Assembly: GCA_026399475.1 (NCBI GenBank)
Contig: JAPLQY010000019.1
Location: 1 to 54,287, forward strand
Direction: 5' to 3'
Length of the DNA stretch: 54,287 nt
From: Rhodocyclales bacterium
Lineage (GTDB): Bacteria; Pseudomonadota; Gammaproteobacteria; Burkholderiales; Rhodocyclaceae
This document shows, one piece after another, positions 32,817 through 41,443 of the stretch. Below the pieces are notes generated by a model. That model made no database searches, had not been told where the DNA came from, and was given only the letters and a program-made list of their open reading frames with translations. Position numbers and translations under genes: made by a program. The stretch's first letter is position 1. Every line of letters starts with the position of its first letter.

Positions 32817-32877
32817 CCCTTACCCCTGTCCGCGCCCCGACCGGGACGGACAGGCATTCACCTAACGAAAGACAACA

Positions 32878-33240
32878 ATGTCAAAGATTTTCATGAAGTC
32901 ATCCTGGGGCAGCGACGACCCGACCCGGGCGGCGATGGTGTTCGGCCACAGCGCGGCGCTGGCCAGGGCCGGTCACCAGGTCCGCATTTTCCTGCTTGGC
33001 GAAGCCTCGGTGCTGGCGCGCAAGTCCATTCGCGACCAGTTGTTCCCGGTCGGCTGGCCGGCGCTGACCGATCAGTGGCAGCAATGTGTTGCGCTCGGGG
33101 TGGCGATCGAAGTCTGCGACGCCTGCCGCATCGCGCGTGGCATCACGGACGACGACCTTGCCGGGTTCAGCGCCACCATCGGCAGCCCCGCTACCCTGGT
33201 GGCAGGCATCGAGTGGGCCGACAAGGTCATCGCCGAGTGA
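32878..33240 (+). CDS. DsrE-family protein
   Basis: 120-residue protein with the DsrE fold (FGHSAALARAGHQVRIFLLGEAS) and two cysteines in VCDACRIARG (Cys80 and Cys83); one aligns with the persulfide Cys of DsrE. It follows cynS by 61 nt. Why a sulfur-carrier-like protein follows a cyanate operon is unclear; it could handle sulfur released when cyanate comes from thiocyanate. Confidence 0.8.
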   Translation: MSKIFMKSSWGSDDPTRAAMVFGHSAALARAGHQVRIFLLGEASVLARKSIRDQLFPVGWPALTDQWQQCVALGVAIEVCDACRIARGITDDDLAGFSATIGSPATLVAGIEWADKVIAE

Positions 33241-33319
33241 GGTAGCGACCGGCCGTGTGTCTGGCGTTGGCGGCCGTACGCAGGCAGAATCCCCGCCTGC
33301 GTTCCCACTTTCGCCAATC

Positions 33320-33793
33320 ATGGTCAGTCGCCGACAATTCCTGCGGGGCAACTTCAAGTCCAGCCAAACACCGCAGCGCCCGCCCTGGGCGCTGGCCGAA
33401 GCATTGTTCATCAGCGCCTGCTCCCGCTGCGGTGATTGCGTTCCGGTCTGTCCGACACGCATCATCGTCATCGTTCGCGGGTTTCCGGAAGTTGATTTCA
33501 AGCGTGGCGAATGCACTTTCTGCGGCGCCTGCGCCGCAGCCTGCAAGGACTACGCCTTGCTCGACAGCGAAACCCAGATCTGGCCCTGGGCAATAAAGGC
33601 GCAAGTGGCAAGCAATTGCCTGCCGAATCGCGGGGTGGAGTGTCGTGTCTGCGGCGACCACTGCCCGGTCGCCGCGATCCGCTTCAGCCCGCGCCTTGGC
33701 GGGCCGCCCCAAGCGAATGTCGATCCGGCCGTCTGTAACGGCTGCGGCGCCTGTGTGGCGCCCTGCCCGGTTGCGGCGATCAGCGTAGTCTGA
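33320..33793 (+). CDS. napF: NapF-type ferredoxin
   Basis: 157 residues beginning MVSRRQFLRG (Arg-Arg near the start, as in NapF) with Cys clusters CSRCGDCVPVCP, CTFCGACAAACK and CNGCGACVAPCP, plus CRVCGDHCP, enough for several 4Fe-4S clusters. NapF is a cytoplasmic accessory thought to help mature NapA. Here it is separated from, and convergent with, the napDAGHB operon, and follows the cyn cluster instead. Confidence 0.87.
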   Translation: MVSRRQFLRGNFKSSQTPQRPPWALAEALFISACSRCGDCVPVCPTRIIVIVRGFPEVDFKRGECTFCGACAAACKDYALLDSETQIWPWAIKAQVASNCLPNRGVECRVCGDHCPVAAIRFSPRLGGPPQANVDPAVCNGCGACVAPCPVAAISVV

Positions 33794-33805
33794 GGCTGCG
33801 GCTAC

Positions 33806-33839
33806 GCCCGGTCGATGCGGAAAGCCGCGCCGACCGGGC
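33806..33839. terminator. Hairpin between convergent napF and napB
   Basis: GCCCGGTCG and CGACCGGGC form a perfect 9-bp outer stem with an inner GCGG/CCGC stem. No T-run on either side, so it may act as a weak or Rho-aided bidirectional terminator. Confidence 0.5.
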
Positions 33840-33851
33840 CTGGTGAAGCGC

Positions 33852-34283
33852 TTACTTGAGGTTTCCGATGAAACGGTTCTCGACCAGCGCCGGCGCATCG
33901 ACTTGCGGGACGTGGCAACTGGTGCATACATGGCGCGATGCATCGAAAGCCTTGGTTGCGGCGACGAAATGGCTGTCACCCAACTTCGGCGCGCTCTTCT
34001 TCACGTAGTTGTCCGCGCCGTGGCAATCCAGGCACTGGTTTTCGGCGATCGTCACCTCGTCGAAATTATCCACCGCGTGCGGGATCACCGGCGGCTGCGT
34101 ACTGAAGGTGCGGGCCACGACAGGCTGCGTACCGGGCCTCTTGCCGACATAGGCCTTGGCCGTCGGCGCCGGGTCGGCAGCAGCGACATCGGCGCCGCGC
34201 ATCGAAACCAGGGGCTCGTAGCTGGCGCAGCCCACTATGACGGTCAGCAGCGATGCCAGAAGGATGGTGACGGTTTTCTTCAT
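33852..34283 (-). CDS. napB: Periplasmic nitrate reductase diheme cytochrome
   Basis: 143 residues with a lipoprotein-like or Sec signal (Cys19 in VIVGC) and two heme-binding motifs, CLDCH and CTSCH, as in NapB. It passes electrons to NapA in the periplasm. Last gene of the napDAGHB operon; 31 nt after napH. The complete ccm operon nearby would supply its heme attachment. Confidence 0.93.
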   Translation of the reverse strand: MKKTVTILLASLLTVIVGCASYEPLVSMRGADVAAADPAPTAKAYVGKRPGTQPVVARTFSTQPPVIPHAVDNFDEVTIAENQCLDCHGADNYVKKSAPKLGDSHFVAATKAFDASRHVCTSCHVPQVDAPALVENRFIGNLK

Positions 34284-34314
34284 GATGGACTCCCCAGACG
34301 AGATTGAAGGTTGA

Positions 34315-35223
34315 TCACTTCGGCGCTGCTTGCGGAACGCCGGTTACGGGTACGACGGTATTGGCGAAACGGGTGCCGAAGGCAAACACATCCTTCGAGC
34401 AAACATCGATGCAACGGCCACAGTTGGTGCAGTTGGCTTCCAGAATCACGGGCGGCGTGCCGCCAATGGCTTTCAGTGCAGGCCGGATGACCTGCGGTTC
34501 CGGGCAGACGGCGAAACAGTCCATGCAGTCGTTGCAGGCAGCGCGCGCCGGAAGCTTTATGCGTGTCAGCGAGAGCTTGCCGATCAGGCTGTAAAAGGCA
34601 CCCACCGGACACAGGTGGCCGCACCAGCCGTGGCGCATGACGAAGAGATCGAAGAGGAATACGGCCAGCAATACCGCCCAGGCCAGACCCAGACCGAAGA
34701 ACAGTCCACGATGCATCATGGATACCGGGTTGACCATCTCCCAGGCAATGCTGCCGGTGACGGCGGCCACCACCAGCGTCATGCCGAGCATCCAGTAGCG
34801 GGTCGGACGGCTGATATGGGCACTGCCCTTCAGCCCCAGCCGCACGCGCAGCCAGTGGGCGATATCGGTGAGCAAATTGACCGGGCATACCCAGGAGCAA
34901 TAGCTGCGACCGCCGACCAGCAGGTAAAACAGGACCACAATCAGCGCGCCACTCAGCGCCAGTTTCTCGGGCACCTGCCTTGCCAGCAGCGACTGGAGAA
35001 TGACGTAGGGATCGGTCAGCGGCAGGAAGTTGAGGGTGTAACTGAAATTGAGGTTGCCCTTGACGATCCATACGCCGAACCAGGGACCAAGCAGGAACAG
35101 CAGCAGAATGCCGACCTGACTGCTGCGGCGCAGGATCAGCCACTTGTGCGCAGCCAGCCAGCCTTTCGCGGCGATGGCTTCGGCGCCGGGACGCAAGGGC
35201 GAAGATTTCAGGATGGCATTCAC
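34315..35223 (-). CDS. napH: Quinol dehydrogenase membrane subunit NapH
   Basis: 302 residues from GTG 35223, overlapping the napG stop (GTGA). Four to five helices with CSWVCPVNLL-type motif in the membrane part and C-terminal 4Fe-4S clusters (CNDCMDCFAVCPEP and CTNCGRCIDVC). NapGH oxidises quinol and feeds NapB/NapA; this route is important where NapC is absent, as here. Confidence 0.92.
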   Translation of the reverse strand: MNAILKSSPLRPGAEAIAAKGWLAAHKWLILRRSSQVGILLLFLLGPWFGVWIVKGNLNFSYTLNFLPLTDPYVILQSLLARQVPEKLALSGALIVVLFYLLVGGRSYCSWVCPVNLLTDIAHWLRVRLGLKGSAHISRPTRYWMLGMTLVVAAVTGSIAWEMVNPVSMMHRGLFFGLGLAWAVLLAVFLFDLFVMRHGWCGHLCPVGAFYSLIGKLSLTRIKLPARAACNDCMDCFAVCPEPQVIRPALKAIGGTPPVILEANCTNCGRCIDVCSKDVFAFGTRFANTVVPVTGVPQAAPK

Positions 35224-36083
35224 AGCTTGCCTCCCTGGAAGGCTTTGGGCAGGCCAGACGAACTGCCGGGCGCAGCGCCAGGCTGCGCATCAGGCGGAGT
35301 GCTTGGCGACAGTCCCTTGCCGCTTTCATACTTCATGCCCTCGGGCATGTTGTAGCGATGCTCGATGTCCGGCGCCACCAGGCTGCCACCGGCTTTTTCC
35401 TTCTCTACCCAGCCCAGGCGGTAGTGCGCACTCAGCTGGCCTTTGGCCATGTAGAGCGGCAACACCTTGATCGAGGCCACCTGCGTGGGGCAGGCCTTTT
35501 CGCACTTGCCGCAACCGGTGCAGTGCTCGGAATGCACCACCGGAATGAACAGGGTGTGCTTGCCGGTGCGGGCATTGGTCTGGGGGTCGAGCGTGATGGC
35601 CTTGTCGATCACCGGGCAGACGCGGTAACAGATGTCGCAGCGCAAGCCGAGGAAATTGAGGCAGGTCTCGTGGTCGACCAGCACCGCCAGGCCCATTTTC
35701 GACTTGTTGATATCCTTCAGCGAGTGGTCGAGCGCCCCGGTCGGGCAGGCCTTCACGCACGGGATGTCCTCGCACATCTCGCAGGGCAACTGGCGGGCGA
35801 CGAAGTAGGGCGTGCCGGTCGACAAAGGCTCTTCCGGCTTGGCCAGGTGCAGGATGTCGAAGGGGCAATCGCGCACGCAGAGGCCGCAGCGGATGCAGGC
35901 CGCCGAGAATTCGGTCTCCGACAGAGCGCCGGGCGGCCGAATGGCGGCCGGCGGCAAGGCCCTGGCATGCCTGGCATAGAGTCCAACCCCCAGCCCCAGC
36001 AGGCCGACGCCGCAGGCCATGCGTGCGGTATCGGCGAGGAACTGGCGACGGGCCGCAGCACTGGGCTTGTTCTCGTTGTCCAT
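35220..36083 (-). CDS. napG: Periplasmic ferredoxin-type subunit NapG
   Basis: 287 residues from ATG 36083 (GTG 36089 also possible). Tat signal with Arg-Arg (ARRQFL, about residue 11) and four Cys clusters for 4Fe-4S (CIRCGLCVRDCP, CEMCEDIPCVKACP, CDICYRVCP, CTGCGKCEKACP). Partner of NapH. Overlaps napH. Confidence 0.93.
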   Translation of the reverse strand: MDNENKPSAAARRQFLADTARMACGVGLLGLGVGLYARHARALPPAAIRPPGALSETEFSAACIRCGLCVRDCPFDILHLAKPEEPLSTGTPYFVARQLPCEMCEDIPCVKACPTGALDHSLKDINKSKMGLAVLVDHETCLNFLGLRCDICYRVCPVIDKAITLDPQTNARTGKHTLFIPVVHSEHCTGCGKCEKACPTQVASIKVLPLYMAKGQLSAHYRLGWVEKEKAGGSLVAPDIEHRYNMPEGMKYESGKGLSPSTPPDAQPGAAPGSSSGLPKAFQGGKL

Positions 36084-36142
36084 GGTCACCGGACGGAGAG
36101 CGCACGAAGGGTGCGACTCCCCGGTTTCTCCAGTTGCTCAGG

Positions 36143-38692
36143 TCAGGCCTTGACCACCTTGGCCGCACACTTCTTGAAGTCCGTTTCCTTGGAAATCGGA
36201 CAGGTGGCATCCAGGGTGAGTTTGTTGACCAGACGATGCTCGTCGAAGAACGGGATGAAGATCAAACCCTCCGGCGGCTTGTTGCGGCCCTTGGTGTCGA
36301 CCCGCAACTCGATTTCGCCGCGTCGCGTCGATACCTTGACCACGTCGTTGCGCTTGAGGCCACGCTTCTCGGCGTCTTTCGGGTGCATCCACACCACCGC
36401 ATCCGGGAAGGCCTTGTAGAGTTCCGGCGCACGGCGCGTCATCGAACCGGTATGCCAATGTTCCAGCACGCGGCCGGTACACAACCAGAGGTCGAAATCC
36501 TTGTCCGGCATCTCGGCAGCAGGTTGATAGGGCAACGCGAAGATCTTGGCCTTGCCGTCGGGATAACCGTAGAACCTGACGCCCTCGCCCTTCTTGACAT
36601 ACGTGTCATAGCCTTCGCGGAAGCGCCAGAGGGTTTCCTTGCCATCCACCACCGGCCAGCGCATGCCACGCACCTTGTGGTAGGTGTCGAAGGGCGCCAG
36701 GTCGTGGGCATGGCCGCGACCGAACGTCGCGTATTCCTCGAACAGGCCCTTCTGGACATAGAAGCCAAAGGCCTCGGACTCGTCGTTGGTATAGCCGGCC
36801 CAGGCGTGGCCATTGACCTTCGCCAGTTCGTCTTTGCCGAACTTGTTGACCTGGCCGTTGGCATACAGCACGTCGTATAGCGTCTTTCCCTTCAGTTCCG
36901 GCGCCTTGGCCAGCAAATCGGCGGGCCAGACTTCCTCGACCTTGAAGCGCTTGGAGAATTCCATGTACTGCCAGAGATCGGAGCGGCCTTCGCCCGGTGC
37001 CTTTACCTGCTGGCGCCACATCTGGCCGCGCCGCTCGGCATTGCCGAACATGCCTTCCTTCTCCATCCACATCGCACAAGGCAGAATCAGGTCGGCCGAC
37101 ATCGCCGACACCGTCGGATAGACGTCGGACACCACGACGAAGGCCTTCGGATTGCGCCAGCCGGGATAAATCTCGCCATTGACGTTCGGGCCGGCCTGCA
37201 TGTTGTTGGTGGTCGAGGTCCAGTAGAAGCCGATCTTGCCGTCCTTCAGCATGCGCGACTGGAGTACGGCGTGGTAGCCGGGCGTCGGCGGAATAGTTCC
37301 GGCCGGCAGCTTCCATATTTTCTCGGCAGTTTCGCGATGCTTCGGATTCATCACCACCAGGTCGGCGGGCAGGCGATGCGAGAAGGTACCGACCTCGCGC
37401 GCCGTGCCGCAGGCCGAAGGCTGGCCGGTCAGCGAGAAGGGGCTGTTGCCCGGCTCGGAGATCTTGCCCACCAGCAGGTGCACGTTGTAGATCATGTTGT
37501 TGACCCAGGTGCCGCGCGTGTGCTGGTTGAAGCCCATGGTCCAGTAGGAGGTGACCTTCACCTTCGGATCGGCATACGCCTTGGCCAGGGCTTCCAGCCT
37601 GTCCTTGGGTACACCGGAGATTTCGTGGGCCTTGTCCAGCGTGTACTCGGACACGAATTTGGCGAAGTCATCGAAGCTGATCGGCGCATGGGCGTTCGGG
37701 TCGCCCTTGGGCTTGCCGTCGGCACCGGGATAGCCGTTGTTGTTGGCAACCTGCTCGAGCGGATGATTGGGGCGCAGGCCATAGCCGATGTCGGTGACGC
37801 CCTTGAAGAAGCCGACGTTCTTCTTGACGAATTCCTGATTGACCGCCTTGTTCTGGATGATGTAGTTGCAGATGTAGTTGAGGATCGCCAGGTCGGACTG
37901 CGGCTTGAAGATCAGCTCGTTGTCGGCCAGTTCGCAGGAACGATGCGAGAAGGTCGACAAGACGTGGATCCTGACATGGTTGGCGGTCAGGCGGCGGTTG
38001 GTGATGCGCGACCAGAGGATGGGGTGCATCTCGGCCATGTTCGAACCCCACAGGGCAAACACGTCGGCATGCTCGGCATCGTCGTAGCAACCCATCGGCT
38101 CGTCGATGCCGAAAGTGCGCATGAAGCCGGCCACGGCGGAAGCCATGCAGTGGCGCGCGTTGGGATCGATGCTGTTGCTGCGGAAGCCGGCCTTCATCAG
38201 CTTGGCGGCGGCATAGCCTTCAAACACAGTCCATTGGCCGGAGCCAAACATGGCGACGCCGTAGGCACCCTGGGTGGGCTCCTTCATCGTGGCCTTGACC
38301 TTCTCGGCCATGATGTCGAAGGCGGCATCCCAGGAGATCGGGGCGAACTCGCCGTTCTTGTCGAATTTGCCGTCCTTCATGCGCAGCAGCGGTTTGGTCA
38401 GGCGGTCCTTGCCGTACATGATTTTCGACAGGAAGTAGCCCTTGACGCAGTTGAGGCCCTTGTTCACCGGGGCATCCGGGTCGCCCTGGGTGGCCACCAC
38501 ACGACCGTCCTTGACGCCCACCAGGACGCCACAACCGGTGCCGCAGTAGCGACAGACGCCCTTGTCCCAGCGCACACCGTCCTCGCCCTGCGGTGCGACG
38601 GCCAGCGCCACACCGGGAATGCTCATGCCGGCGGTAGTAGCTGCAGCAGCGATGGCATTGGTCTTGATGAATTCACGTCGCGTCAATTTCAT
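36143..38692 (-). CDS. napA: Periplasmic nitrate reductase catalytic subunit
   Basis: 849 residues. Tat signal TRREFIK; 4Fe-4S ligands Cys47, Cys50, Cys54 and Cys82; molybdenum ligand Cys183 in ARHCMASA. The length and bis-MGD domain pattern are typical of NapA. It reduces nitrate to nitrite in the periplasm. The start follows napD's stop after a single nucleotide, so they are tightly coupled. No nitrite reductase gene is in this window. Confidence 0.97.
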   Translation of the reverse strand: MKLTRREFIKTNAIAAAATTAGMSIPGVALAVAPQGEDGVRWDKGVCRYCGTGCGVLVGVKDGRVVATQGDPDAPVNKGLNCVKGYFLSKIMYGKDRLTKPLLRMKDGKFDKNGEFAPISWDAAFDIMAEKVKATMKEPTQGAYGVAMFGSGQWTVFEGYAAAKLMKAGFRSNSIDPNARHCMASAVAGFMRTFGIDEPMGCYDDAEHADVFALWGSNMAEMHPILWSRITNRRLTANHVRIHVLSTFSHRSCELADNELIFKPQSDLAILNYICNYIIQNKAVNQEFVKKNVGFFKGVTDIGYGLRPNHPLEQVANNNGYPGADGKPKGDPNAHAPISFDDFAKFVSEYTLDKAHEISGVPKDRLEALAKAYADPKVKVTSYWTMGFNQHTRGTWVNNMIYNVHLLVGKISEPGNSPFSLTGQPSACGTAREVGTFSHRLPADLVVMNPKHRETAEKIWKLPAGTIPPTPGYHAVLQSRMLKDGKIGFYWTSTTNNMQAGPNVNGEIYPGWRNPKAFVVVSDVYPTVSAMSADLILPCAMWMEKEGMFGNAERRGQMWRQQVKAPGEGRSDLWQYMEFSKRFKVEEVWPADLLAKAPELKGKTLYDVLYANGQVNKFGKDELAKVNGHAWAGYTNDESEAFGFYVQKGLFEEYATFGRGHAHDLAPFDTYHKVRGMRWPVVDGKETLWRFREGYDTYVKKGEGVRFYGYPDGKAKIFALPYQPAAEMPDKDFDLWLCTGRVLEHWHTGSMTRRAPELYKAFPDAVVWMHPKDAEKRGLKRNDVVKVSTRRGEIELRVDTKGRNKPPEGLIFIPFFDEHRLVNKLTLDATCPISKETDFKKCAAKVVKA

Positions 38693-38693
38693 T

Positions 38694-38942
38694 TCAGATC
38701 TCCTTGTAGGGCTCGGATTCGGTTTGGTGATAGACCATGGCCGCTGACATTACGCCGTCAAGCTGGCCGATAAGTTGGTAGGTGGCGGCATTACTGCCCT
38801 CGTCCTCGGTTTCTATGGTGACGATCATCTTGCCTTCGGGCGAGACGCCATGCACCTCAACACCGGCAAGCGCGGCCAAGCCTGCCTGAACGATTGCCAG
38901 GTCGCCGGGGCGGGCATGGATGATGGCGCTAGATATGTTCAT
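38694..38942 (-). CDS. napD: NapA maturation chaperone NapD
   Basis: 82 residues from ATG 38942 (a longer ORF upstream has no ribosome site). [20 protein letters not shown] and GKMIVTIE are typical of NapD, which binds the NapA Tat signal until its cofactor is inserted. First gene of napDAGHB, behind an FNR box. Confidence 0.9.
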   Translation of the reverse strand: MNISSAIIHARPGDLAIVQAGLAALAGVEVHGVSPEGKMIVTIETEDEGSNAATYQLIGQLDGVMSAAMVYHQTESEPYKEI

Positions 38943-39039
38943 TGCATTACTCCAGGTATCCGGCACTGGTCGGCGCCATCGCTTCGGCCACCGTATTGCA
39001 ATTGCCCTGCAGACGTCAAGGTAATTGTGCGTGTGCAAC

Positions 39040-39080
39040 ATCCTAGGCCTGCGCCAGAACGCGGCCTTGATATTGATCAA
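39040..39080 (-). promoter_or_regulatory. FNR/ANR box and -10 of the nap operon
   Basis: TTGATATTGATCAA (39067-39080) is a perfect match to TTGAT-N4-ATCAA. On the minus strand a -10 TAGGAT lies at 39040-39045, 31 nt from the box centre, the distance expected for a class II activator site at -41.5. This puts the operon start near 39032, giving a 90-nt leader before napD. Expression should rise under oxygen limitation. Confidence 0.83.
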
Positions 39081-39174
39081 GCCTCAAAGAAATTGGTGCG
39101 ACGCCGCAGCATGGCGGGGCCACCGGCAGCCCGGCGGCTGAGTTCCGGAGAACCCGCCGCCACTGCGAACCTGC

Positions 39175-40461
39175 TTACGGATCGATCTGGTCGATCACAA
39201 TCCGCAGCCCTTTGGCCCCTGGCTTTACGGCGGCACTCTTGCCGGTGAGATCACCCTTGCCCGACTGCGCCTTGCCGGATTTCGAGACACGCACTTCAAC
39301 ACGCACCTGCTGTGCCGAAGAGATGGTGGCCCCCGGCATCACCGCCTGGCTATCATCGAGCGTGAAATCCAGCGGCAAGTCAGCAAACCGCGCGCGCTGC
39401 GCGGCAAGCGGCATGCGCGGGCCATCGACGGCGCGGGCAAAAATGAAGACCACGTCGTCAGGATTCGCCTTGTCCTTCAGCGCGGGAGCGAGTTCGACAC
39501 GCCCGCTGACCGACTTCTCGGTCGCCTTCGCCGGGCCTTTGTCCGCGCCCTTGTCTGTCTTGGCAACACCCCGATGCACGTCATCCTGGGGAGTGACGCC
39601 CGGAAGCGGCTTCCCCCGGGGGCCGGCTGCTCGCGCGCCGCCGCTGCGTTCGCGAGCCTTGGCTATGCTGGCTTCGACCATGCGCGCATCTTCTCCGCCG
39701 GGCTCGAGTTGGGGCAACAGCCTCTCCCAACGCGCCGCGGCCTCGGCGTAACGCCCACCGTCAAAAGCGTCGCCACCACCCATGAACAACGCGAGCATGT
39801 TGTTGGGTTCGAGACGCAGCGCCTGCTGGATCAACTGACGCGACCGATCGTCGAATCCGTTGTTCTTCTGCACCAGCATTTCCGCCAGTTCGGCGAGCAG
39901 TTCGGCATTTCTGTTGAGTTCCGGGCCGATACGGGTGAAAGCGCGTTCAGCATCATCCCAGCGGCCCAGCGACTTGTAGGAACGCGCCAGCATGGCCCAT
40001 CCCTCGGGATTGTCGGGGTTCTGCTCCATCTTTGCTGCCAGCTTGGTGACGAGTTGCTCCATGTCGGCCGTGGCTCGCTGTGTCTGCACCTCGCCGGGAA
40101 GCACCGCAGATGGGCTGCCCAGCAGTGCGTAAAGCGCAACGGCGATCAGCGGAAGCAGAATCGCGATGGCAATTCCGCTACTGCGGCTGAAGGCATCGGC
40201 AGCAACAACTTCTGTGGCAGCCGTATCGTCGAGGAGTTGCCGCTGCAACTCTTCACGCGCCTCGGTCAGGTCGGCGGCAGACAGCGTCCCGTTGCTGCGG
40301 TCGCGCTCCAGTTCCCCGAGCCGGTCGCGATGGATGGCGGCATTGAGCACCGGCAAGGCGTCGACATTGACGATGCCGCGACCGGCGCGCCACCACGGAC
40401 GCAGCAACAGCGCCAGAGCGGCGACGACCAGCGTCGCCGCTGCAAGAAAAAAGTAGGTCAT
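39175..40461 (-). CDS. ccmI: Cytochrome c maturation apocytochrome chaperone CcmI
   Basis: 428 residues from ATG 40461. Two N-terminal helices (about 1-18 and 95-112) flank a cytoplasmic loop, followed by a TPR-type periplasmic domain (about 150-260) and a C-terminal beta domain, as in CcmI/CycH. It presents apocytochrome to the CcmFH heme lyase. Start overlaps ccmH by 4 nt. It lies just upstream of the nap promoter region with respect to the map. Confidence 0.9.
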   Translation of the reverse strand: MTYFFLAAATLVVAALALLLRPWWRAGRGIVNVDALPVLNAAIHRDRLGELERDRSNGTLSAADLTEAREELQRQLLDDTAATEVVAADAFSRSSGIAIAILLPLIAVALYALLGSPSAVLPGEVQTQRATADMEQLVTKLAAKMEQNPDNPEGWAMLARSYKSLGRWDDAERAFTRIGPELNRNAELLAELAEMLVQKNNGFDDRSRQLIQQALRLEPNNMLALFMGGGDAFDGGRYAEAAARWERLLPQLEPGGEDARMVEASIAKARERSGGARAAGPRGKPLPGVTPQDDVHRGVAKTDKGADKGPAKATEKSVSGRVELAPALKDKANPDDVVFIFARAVDGPRMPLAAQRARFADLPLDFTLDDSQAVMPGATISSAQQVRVEVRVSKSGKAQSGKGDLTGKSAAVKPGAKGLRIVIDQIDP

Positions 40462-40922
40462 GAGTTGGATTGGTCCAGCAAGGCCGCGGCGCGGCGATGT
40501 TCTTCTTCGGAAAGTGCAGGTGCCGCGTTCTCTTTGGCGCGCCGCCGCAGGAAAGCGATCAGTCCGGCAAGGCCGCCGGCCAGGAGCAGGAAGGGCCCAC
40601 CCCACAGTAGCCATGTGGTCGGTTTCATCGGTGGCCGGAAACGGACGAAATCGCCATAGCGCGCCACCATGAAGTCGAGAATTTCCTGGTCGGTCTTGCC
40701 TTCGCCGATCATCTTGCGGATCTCGCGACGCAGGTCCAGTGCCAGCTCGGCGTGCGAACCCGCCAAGGACTCATTCTGGCAGACCAGGCAGCGCAGCTCT
40801 TCGCTGATCGCGACCATGCGCTTTTCCACCGCCAGGTCGGCCGCCATCGGCGCCGCTTCCTTCGCCTGTACCACGCCACCGAGCAGCAGGGCGCCAAGGA
40901 CCATCAGGGTATGCAGCTTCAT
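40458..40922 (-). CDS. ccmH: Cytochrome c maturation thiol oxidoreductase CcmH
   Basis: 154 residues with signal peptide (1-20), the LRCLVCQNESLAGS motif (Cys45 and Cys48) and a C-terminal helix. Reduces apocytochrome thiols with CcmG. Overlaps ccmG and ccmI by 4 nt each. Confidence 0.93.
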   Translation of the reverse strand: MKLHTLMVLGALLLGGVVQAKEAAPMAADLAVEKRMVAISEELRCLVCQNESLAGSHAELALDLRREIRKMIGEGKTDQEILDFMVARYGDFVRFRPPMKPTTWLLWGGPFLLLAGGLAGLIAFLRRRAKENAAPALSEEEHRRAAALLDQSNS

Positions 40923-41443
40923 TTCGACAACTCCGCGACGAGCGGCAGGATCTGCTTCTGCAGCGACTCCGCCGTAATGGGGCCGGTATGCTTCATGCGG
41001 ATCATGCCGGCCTTGTCGACGACATAGGTTTCCGGCACACCATAAACACCGTAATCGATGCCGACGCGACCGTCGGCATCGACGGCGGACAACACGTAGG
41101 GATCGCCGAATCGCGCCAGCCACATGTTCGCGTCGGCAAGTTGGTCCTTGTAGTTCAGGCCGACGATGGGCAGGCTGCTCTGTTTGGCGAAGGACACGAG
41201 AATCGGATGCTCCTGGCGGCAGGAGACGCACCACGAGGCCCAGACGTTTAGCAACCAGACCTTGCCCTTCAGGTCCGCCGGCGAGAAAGTCTTGTCGGCG
41301 GCGGCCAGTTGCGGCAGCGTGAAGGCGGGTGCCGGCTTGTCCTTCAGCGGCGACGGCAGGTCGCGCGGATTGAGGGTAAGCCCGATGGCAAGAAAGATCA
41401 CCAGGACGACGAAGACCGCGAGCGGGATGATGAAACGCTTCAT
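40919..41443 (-). CDS. ccmG: Cytochrome c maturation thioredoxin CcmG (DsbE)
   Basis: 174 residues: N-terminal membrane anchor (about 4-22), thioredoxin fold with WCVSC (Cys72 and Cys75) and the GVPETYVVD cis-Pro region. Keeps CcmH and apocytochrome cysteines reduced in the periplasm. 4-nt overlaps with ccmF and ccmH. Confidence 0.95.
   Translation of the reverse strand: MKRFIIPLAVFVVLVIFLAIGLTLNPRDLPSPLKDKPAPAFTLPQLAAADKTFSPADLKGKVWLLNVWASWCVSCRQEHPILVSFAKQSSLPIVGLNYKDQLADANMWLARFGDPYVLSAVDADGRVGIDYGVYGVPETYVVDKAGMIRMKHTGPITAESLQKQILPLVAELSK

Noticed and set aside
37271..38773. 500-codon plus-strand ORF opposite napA
   Set aside because: napA is unambiguous; the ORF has no family signature.
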